A DNA stretch of 64,000 nt from Bacillota bacterium (GTDB lineage: Bacteria; Bacillota; Clostridia; Christensenellales; Aristaeellaceae): contig JAEYOV010000007.1 of NCBI GenBank assembly GCA_023411395.1, positions 1 to 64,000 of the forward strand. The letters are read 5' to 3'. Made by a program: the position numbers and the translations under genes. The notes beneath the pieces were generated by a model. The model saw nothing but the letters and a program-made list of their open reading frames with translations. It did not search any database and had not been told where the DNA came from. Shown here one piece after another: positions 58,978 to 64,000 of the stretch. Positions within the stretch are counted from its first letter, which is position 1. Each line of letters opens with the position of its first letter.

Positions 58978-59466
58978 TTAGAAGCATTCTTTTTGACATC
59001 TTTGAAATGCTTCAAATTCCTTGCGGACAAGTTCATTTTGCCCGAAAAAGGAAAGAAGCGTATTGATCAGATCAACCGTCCGCGCGCCCACCACATGCTC
59101 AATCAGTTCCGTTTCCGCCAGCAGGTCTTTGGACCCGATCAAAAACAAAAACCGCTCAATGGTTTGATGCCTGCGCATTAAGTATGCGCCGGCATCTTTT
59201 CCTTTTTCCGTAGGCAGTATGACTTCATACTTGTCATATTCCACGTATCCCTTTTCCGAGAGCTTCAGTATCATTTTCGAAGCGGAGGAGGGCCGCACAT
59301 GCAACGCCTCGGATAATTTGCCGATGCGTGCATAGCCGCCTGAAAGGCACAGCCTGTACACCATCTCCAGATAATCTTCCATGGCCGGGGTCAGGCGGTC
59401 ATGCTGCTTATGTATCAGTTCATATCCGCGGACGGTATGAAATTCCCTGCCGTTTTCCCCGCTCAT
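58978..59466 (-). CDS. MntR/DtxR-family metal-dependent repressor
   Basis: 162 residues: a DtxR winged helix (ARIGKLSEALHVRPSSASKMILKLSEKGYVEYDKYEVILPTEKG, about 45-90) and a metal/dimerisation domain. All MntR metal ligands appear to be present: Asp and Glu in MEDYLEMVY (about 29-32), His in MRRHQTIERF, and Glu-x-x-Glu-His in AETELIEHVV. It probably represses metal uptake genes when Mn2+ or Fe2+ is abundant. It is divergent from feoAB with 138 bp between, so FeoAB is the likely target. The ATG at 59466 is preferred over a GTG 9 bp upstream. Confidence 0.9.
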   Translation of the reverse strand: MSGENGREFHTVRGYELIHKQHDRLTPAMEDYLEMVYRLCLSGGYARIGKLSEALHVRPSSASKMILKLSEKGYVEYDKYEVILPTEKGKDAGAYLMRRHQTIERFLFLIGSKDLLAETELIEHVVGARTVDLINTLLSFFGQNELVRKEFEAFQRCQKECF

Positions 59467-59604
59467 CCGCCTCACCCCCCACTCATTCTATTCATCCCCC
59501 GCGGACTTTAGGCAGGCTTTGCACGCACACATTTGCCCGCGTGCCATATAGTTGGCGTAGGGAAACTTTCTTCCCGCATCCTGGCGCAGAAAGGAGGAAA
59601 TTCC

Positions 59605-59844
59605 TTGGAAGGTTATGCCATTCCGCTGGAGCGGCTTCACGTGGGGAAAAAGGCGAAGGTCCAGTCCCTTATGGTAAAGGGGGCCATCCGCCGGCGGATG
59701 CTGGACCTGGGCGTGATCGAGGGAACGGAGATCGCATCCCTGTTTCAAAGCCCGTCGGGCAATCCCGTAGCGTATATGATCCGGGGCGCCGTCATCGCGC
59801 TCCGTTCCGATATCACATCCGGCATCATGGTCAGGGAATGCTGA
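59605..59844 (+). CDS. feoA: FeoA ferrous iron transport accessory protein
   Basis: 79 residues forming one SH3-like FeoA domain (IPLERLHVGKKAKVQSLMVKGAIRRRMLDLGVIEGTEI, then SPSGNPVAYMIRGAVIALR). It assists FeoB on the cytoplasmic side. The start is a TTG at 59605 with AAAGGAGG at 7-8 nt; no ATG is available before the domain. feoB follows 71 bp later. The upstream 138-bp region contains a TTAGGCAGGCTTT patch (about 59508-59520) loosely like a DtxR-type half-site pair. Confidence 0.9.
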   Translation: MEGYAIPLERLHVGKKAKVQSLMVKGAIRRRMLDLGVIEGTEIASLFQSPSGNPVAYMIRGAVIALRSDITSGIMVREC

Positions 59845-59915
59845 CCCGGCACAGCAAAAGCGGCAAGCGAAGTACATGAGACAAATGCAAGCATCCATCA
59901 AAAGGAGGACAGTCC

Positions 59916-62042
59916 ATGGGCCTTACGCATGGCGCGCACCCCGATGCCAATGAAAAGGCGGCGCATCGCGAAATCACCGTCGCGCTGGCCGGAAACCCCA
60001 ACGTGGGGAAAAGCACGGTGTTCAACAGCCTCACGGGCCTCAAGCAGCATACGGGGAACTGGCCGGGCAAAACGGTATCGAGCGCCCGCGGAAAATACCA
60101 TTATAAAGGCGGCACGTTTGAGCTCATTGACCTGCCCGGCACCTATTCCCTGATGGCCAACTCCGCCGAGGAGGAAGTAGCCAGAGATTTTATTTGTTTT
60201 GGCAGGCCGGATGTGACGGTGGTGGTGGCGGACGCCACATGTTTGGAGCGGAATCTGAACCTTGTGCTCCAGGTGATGGAGATCACAGGCAAGGTGATCC
60301 TGTGCGTAAACCTGATGGATGAAGCAAAAAAGAAAAAAATCACCGTAGATATAACAAGGCTTTCCCAAAGGCTGGGCATACCGGTGATCGGCGCCAGCGC
60401 CAGGGAGGGCAAGGGCCTTGGCCAATTGATGGAGGCGATGGACGGCGCTGTGAAAAGCGCCGCTCCGCCTGCTCCCCTTTGCATCCCCTACCGTGAGGAA
60501 ATCGAGCAGGCGGCTTCTATCCTGGAACCCGCTCTTATGCGCGTGCTTCCCGGCGCCATCAGCAGCCGTTGGGTGGCGCTGCGCTTGCTGGAGGGGGAGC
60601 AGAGCATTCTTCCCTCCCTGATAAATCAGCTACGCTGCAACCCGCTCCTGGACGGGGAGGTACAAAGCCGTCTTAAACAGGCCCTGCAATATCTCAAGGA
60701 TCACGGCGTGGACCGCGCAGCGCTTCGGGATGAGATCATCACCCGCATCGTCACCTTATGCGAGGAGATTGCCGGAGAAGCCGTTTGCTTGGAAGACCGG
60801 CACTACCACCTTCGCGACCGCAGGATCGACAGGGTTTTGACCTCCAGGCTGACGGGCATTCCCATCATGATCCTGCTTTTGCTTGTCATCTTCTGGCTCA
60901 CCATCACGGGGGCCAACGCGCCCTCCAAGCTGCTGGCCGACAGCCTCTTTTCCCTGATGGAGCCATTCGGGGCTTTTCTTATGAGCCTTTCCTTCCCGGC
61001 CTGGCTGACAAGCCTGCTCACGGACGGCGTGTACAAAACGCTGGCCTGGGTGGTCTCCGTGATGCTGCCGCCCATGGCCATCTTCTTCCCGCTGTTTACG
61101 CTGTTGGAGGATTTGGGCTACCTGCCAAGGGTGGCCTTCAACCTGGATCACTTTTTCCAGAAGGCGGGCGCCCACGGCAAGCAGTCGCTGACCATGTGCA
61201 TGGGCTTTGGCTGCAACGCCTGCGGCGTTACGGGCTGCCGCATCATCGATTCGCCCAGGGAGCGGCTGATTGCCATCCTCACCAACAGCTTCGTTCCCTG
61301 CAACGGCAGATTCCCCACGCTGATCGCTGTCATCGCCATGTTTTTCGCGGCCGCGGGGGGGCTTTTGGGCTCCGTCACTTCCACACTGCTGCTTACCGGT
61401 GTGGTGGTGCTGGGCGTTGCCATGACGCTACTTGTCTCCAAAGCGCTTTCCAAAACGCTTTTAAAGGGCGTACCTTCCTCTTTTCAACTGGAGCTTCCGC
61501 CTTTTAGGCGGCCGCAAATCGGCAAGGTCATCGTACGCTCGGTGCTTGACCGCACGCTGTTTGTGCTGGGCCGGGCCGTATCGGTGGCCGCGCCGGCGGG
61601 GCTTGTGATCTGGCTCATGGCCAACATTCAGGTGAATGAGATCAGCATCCTTTCCCATTGCGCCGGGTTTTTGGACCCCTTTGCCCGGCTGATGGGGCTG
61701 GACGGATACATCCTCACAGCATTCATCCTGGGCTTACCCGCCAACGAGATCGTGATCCCCATCCTTCTCATGAGCTACCTGTCCACAGGCTCCCTCACGG
61801 AGTTTGAAAGCCTTTCACAGTTGCACACGCTGCTTGTGAATAACGGCTGGACCTGGCTCACCGCCGTGTGCGTGATGCTGTTTTCGCTCATGCACTGGCC
61901 CTGTGGCACCACGCTATGGACCATTCACAAGGAAACGCAAAGCGCCAAATGGACGCTGGCCGCGTTTTTGATTCCCACCGCGGCGGGGATTGCGGCCTGC
62001 ATGCTGGTAACGGGCATTGTCCGGCTGCTGGGGCTTGTATAG
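59916..62042 (+). CDS. feoB: FeoB ferrous iron transporter
   Basis: 708 residues: N-terminal G domain with G1 GNPNVGKST (about 27-35), switch region TGNWPGKTV, G3 DLPGTYSL and G4-type CVNLMDEA, a helical GDI-like part (170-280), then a membrane domain with Gate motifs and about eight to ten hydrophobic segments, including MGFGCNACGVTGCRI with the conserved cysteines and NSFVPCNGRFPTL. It takes up Fe2+ in anaerobes. AAAGGAGG precedes the ATG. A strong terminator follows. Confidence 0.96.
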   Translation: MGLTHGAHPDANEKAAHREITVALAGNPNVGKSTVFNSLTGLKQHTGNWPGKTVSSARGKYHYKGGTFELIDLPGTYSLMANSAEEEVARDFICFGRPDVTVVVADATCLERNLNLVLQVMEITGKVILCVNLMDEAKKKKITVDITRLSQRLGIPVIGASAREGKGLGQLMEAMDGAVKSAAPPAPLCIPYREEIEQAASILEPALMRVLPGAISSRWVALRLLEGEQSILPSLINQLRCNPLLDGEVQSRLKQALQYLKDHGVDRAALRDEIITRIVTLCEEIAGEAVCLEDRHYHLRDRRIDRVLTSRLTGIPIMILLLLVIFWLTITGANAPSKLLADSLFSLMEPFGAFLMSLSFPAWLTSLLTDGVYKTLAWVVSVMLPPMAIFFPLFTLLEDLGYLPRVAFNLDHFFQKAGAHGKQSLTMCMGFGCNACGVTGCRIIDSPRERLIAILTNSFVPCNGRFPTLIAVIAMFFAAAGGLLGSVTSTLLLTGVVVLGVAMTLLVSKALSKTLLKGVPSSFQLELPPFRRPQIGKVIVRSVLDRTLFVLGRAVSVAAPAGLVIWLMANIQVNEISILSHCAGFLDPFARLMGLDGYILTAFILGLPANEIVIPILLMSYLSTGSLTEFESLSQLHTLLVNNGWTWLTAVCVMLFSLMHWPCGTTLWTIHKETQSAKWTLAAFLIPTAAGIAACMLVTGIVRLLGLV

Positions 62043-62046
62043 AAAA

Positions 62047-62081
62047 GAAAAAGCGGCCCGGCATGAAACCGGACCGCTTTT
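62047..62081. terminator. Bidirectional terminator between feoB and the ABC permease
   Basis: AAAAGCGG-C-CCGG pairs with CCGG-A-CCGCTTTT around CATGAAA, 4 bp after feoB and 8 bp before the stop of the convergent permease. A- and T-runs on both sides serve both directions. Confidence 0.88.
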
Positions 62082-62089
62082 CAATCCTG

Positions 62090-63775
62090 CTAAACAATCG
62101 ACACCTTCCCCTTGCTCACCCTTAAAAAGATCAGCAGCGAGGCAATGGTTGTTACCGTCAGTATCGAGGCCAGGGCGGCCGCCGTGCCATCGCTCATGCG
62201 CATGACCTCCTGATAAATGGCCACGGCGATGGTGGAGGTTCCCCCCGCGTAGAGCATGATGCTGGAACTGAGTTCATTGATGCAGGTGATCCAGCTTAAC
62301 ACCGCGCCGGAGAGGAGGCCCGGCAGCATGAGCCTTGCGACCACCGTAAAGAATGTTTTCATGGGGGATACCCCCAGGCTGATGGACGCCTCCTCTATGC
62401 TGGGGTCCGTCTGGTACAAAAAGGCGCTGCCGGAGCGCACCGTATAGGGCAGCTTGCGCACCACATAGGAAATGATCATGATGGCAGCGGTGCCGGTTAA
62501 TATGACAGGCTTGCGGTTGAAGGCTACGATCAGGCAAACGCCCAGCACCGAGCCCGGGATAACATAAGGGAACATGACCAGCGTGTCGATGAGGGCCGCC
62601 ACCTTGCCGCGTTTTCGAACCAGGATGTAGGAGATCAGCATCCCCAGCACGACGATAAACGCGATGGCCGCCACGGAAAAGTAATACGTATTGAATATGT
62701 TGTGGCCCAGGCGGCTGGCAATGGTCTTGTAGTTGTCAAACGTGAAGCCGCCCACAAAGCCCGTAAAATCGGTCTTGATAAACGATGTCGCCACCACTGT
62801 GATCTGCGGCAGCAAGCCAATGAGCGCCACCACCGCCACCGGCAGCGTTACAAGAAACCGCTTCATGCCCCGAAGTTGAACCTCTTTGGGCGGCCTTAAT
62901 GCGGTCATGACATAATTGCGCCTGGCGATAAAGAATTTCTGTATAAACAGCACCGAAAGCGAACAGGCCACGATGATCACCGACAGCGCGCTGGCCATGT
63001 TTGCATTGCCGCCCAATTCGCTCATATACTCGTTGTACACCAGCACAGGCAGCACGGTGTATCCTTCGCCGATGAGCATGGGCGTGCCGAAATCTGCCAG
63101 CGCGGTCATGAATACCATCACCGCCCCGGCCAGGATGGAGGGCAGCACCACAGGCAGCGTAACGGTGAACAGCCGGCGGAGCTTTGAAGCGCCCAGGTTC
63201 TCCCCCGCTTCCTCCAGGGAGCTGTCGATGCTGGTCAGCGCGCCCGACACATACAAATACACGTAAGGGAACAGATGGAAGGTGAACACCAGCACAATGC
63301 CGCCCTGGCCGTATATGGTGGGCATGGTGATGCCAATTAATGCAAACAGCTTCGTTACAAAGCCGGCCCGGCCAAAAAGCAGTATCCAGGAATACGCGCC
63401 GATAAAGGGCGGGCTCATCAGCGCCATGACAATGAAGATGTAGAACATCTTCTTGCCCCACACATTGTAGCGCGTCATCAGGTATGCCAGGGGAACCCCG
63501 ATCAGCGTGCAGGTAACGGTGGCGGCGATGGTCACAATGGCCGTGTTCCTCAGCGCGTTGTAGTAATACGCCCGGTTAAAGAACCGCTCATAGTTATACA
63601 GCGTGAATCCTTCGGCCTTTTTGGAAAAAAAGCTACGGGTAATCAGCGTGGAAAAGGGGTAGACCAGAAACGCCAGCATGGCCAGGATGACCGCCACCTT
63701 GACCCAAAACCAGAAGTCAAGCCGCGGCCGGTTCAGGAGCGCACGGTACGGGCGGTTGGGAGCGCTGCCTAGCAT
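62090..63775 (-). CDS. Fe(III)/AfuB-FbpB-type ABC transporter permease, fused two-domain
   Basis: 561 residues with two tandem BPD_transp_1 domains and about twelve membrane segments, each domain with an EAA loop (SSLEEAGENLGASKLRRLF about 190, and PSIEEASISLGVSPMKTFF about 470). This double-length form is typical of ferric iron, 2-aminoethylphosphonate and some thiamine importers. Next to feoAB and an MntR-type regulator, iron is the best guess. The ATG overlaps the end of the ATPase gene by 7 bp. Confidence 0.88.
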   Translation of the reverse strand: MLGSAPNRPYRALLNRPRLDFWFWVKVAVILAMLAFLVYPFSTLITRSFFSKKAEGFTLYNYERFFNRAYYYNALRNTAIVTIAATVTCTLIGVPLAYLMTRYNVWGKKMFYIFIVMALMSPPFIGAYSWILLFGRAGFVTKLFALIGITMPTIYGQGGIVLVFTFHLFPYVYLYVSGALTSIDSSLEEAGENLGASKLRRLFTVTLPVVLPSILAGAVMVFMTALADFGTPMLIGEGYTVLPVLVYNEYMSELGGNANMASALSVIIVACSLSVLFIQKFFIARRNYVMTALRPPKEVQLRGMKRFLVTLPVAVVALIGLLPQITVVATSFIKTDFTGFVGGFTFDNYKTIASRLGHNIFNTYYFSVAAIAFIVVLGMLISYILVRKRGKVAALIDTLVMFPYVIPGSVLGVCLIVAFNRKPVILTGTAAIMIISYVVRKLPYTVRSGSAFLYQTDPSIEEASISLGVSPMKTFFTVVARLMLPGLLSGAVLSWITCINELSSSIMLYAGGTSTIAVAIYQEVMRMSDGTAAALASILTVTTIASLLIFLRVSKGKVSIV

Positions 63776-64000
63776 GAGAGCACCTCCTGATCCGCGGAAA
63801 AAACACTGACGCTGTGGGGATCGAAGCTTACAAACACCTCTGTCCCATCCTGCTTGATGGACAGGGCATCCTTCGTATATTCATTGAGCTGCACCGTCTG
63901 GCCGTTTTCCAGCAGCACCTCGTACTCAATAAAATCCCCCAGAAAGGTGGAAAGCTCAATGCGCCCCCGGAGCCCTTCCCCCGCGTTCGGTGCAAACGTC
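63769..64000 (-). CDS. ABC transporter ATPase, C-terminal part (TOBE region), cut by window edge
   Basis: The last 76 codons before the stop at 63769-63771 read as a beta-rich TOBE-type tail (RIELSTFLGDFIEYEVLLEN, then IKQDGTEVFVSFDPHSVSVF). This is the regulatory end of FbpC/PotA-like ATPases. The gene overlaps the permease start by 7 bp, so it is the upstream partner of the same importer. The ATPase core lies outside the window. Confidence 0.8.
   Translation of the reverse strand, partial: TFAPNAGEGLRGRIELSTFLGDFIEYEVLLENGQTVQLNEYTKDALSIKQDGTEVFVSFDPHSVSVFSADQEVLSC

Noticed and set aside
59508..59520. DtxR/IdeR box before feoA
   Set aside because: TTAGGCAGGCTTT is only loosely like the consensus and not a clear palindrome; mentioned with feoA but not called as a site.

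Overview
The window reads as a chromosomal segment of an anaerobic, plant-glycan-using Firmicute, most likely a Clostridium-class gut bacterium. The evidence is GGAGG-type ribosome sites, frequent GTG/TTG starts, a class B sortase, YesM/YesN and LacI regulators, CUT1 sugar transporters without their own ATPase, an iron FeoAB module and several kinds of short palindromic intergenic repeat. The order is not settled by sequence inspection alone. Most of the window looks GC-rich. The first ~5 kb (lipid kinase, PAP2 phosphatase, DUF1428 protein, exonuclease III, MerR regulator) looks clearly more AT-rich and starts beside the 5' end of a transposase gene.

Layout. 1-5 kb: transposase edge, lipid kinase/PAP2 pair, DUF1428, xth, MerR gene with a classic 19-bp-spacer promoter. 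5-27 kb: a large carbohydrate locus. On the minus strand, 19306 down to 5055, lie a split transketolase, an FGGY kinase, a fucose/arabinose-isomerase-family enzyme, a YesM/YesN two-component system, a sugar ABC transporter, a GH63/trehalase-like glycosidase and a GH78 rhamnosidase. Divergently on the plus strand are a second sugar ABC transporter and a GH140-type (DUF4038) apiosidase-like enzyme. Convergent to these, on the minus strand, are a second DUF5060/DUF4038 glycosidase and a LacI regulator. 27-31 kb: class B sortase, a head-to-head joint of two 5'-truncated genes, and tRNA-Arg(CCT). 31-37 kb: AlsE-type epimerase, flavodoxin-fold reductase and a BMP/Nup-type nucleoside ABC transporter. 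38-41 kb: lactonase, kinase-like protein, AraC regulator, VOC protein. 41-51 kb: a minus-strand catabolic cluster (RraA-family, sugar ABC transporter, PPC/DUF296, TIM-barrel isomerase, BKACE, thiolase, DUF1537 kinase, SDR). 52-58 kb: two different FAD flavoproteins, a radical SAM enzyme, HAD phosphatase, peptidase T. 58-64 kb: membrane protein, MntR-type regulator with divergent FeoAB, and an Fe(III)-type ABC permease plus ATPase running off the right edge.

Main interpretation. The 5-27 kb locus fits uptake and cytoplasmic hydrolysis of apiose-containing plant glycosides or pectin side chains. A GH140-type apiosidase would free D-apiose. An isomerase would make D-apulose, an FGGY kinase D-apulose 4-phosphate, and a two-subunit transketolase would convert it with glyceraldehyde 3-phosphate to xylulose 5-phosphate and DHAP. 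The isomerase slot is filled by a fucose/arabinose-isomerase-family protein, which I would not expect from the described apiose pathways, so it is the best candidate for something new. The 41-51 kb cluster is a second possible undescribed catabolic pathway. At smaller scale there are a structured MITE-like element between two identical 38-bp terminator copies, a shared repeat family at 37.4 and 51.9 kb, and a hairpin between binding-protein and permease genes in all three CUT1 operons.
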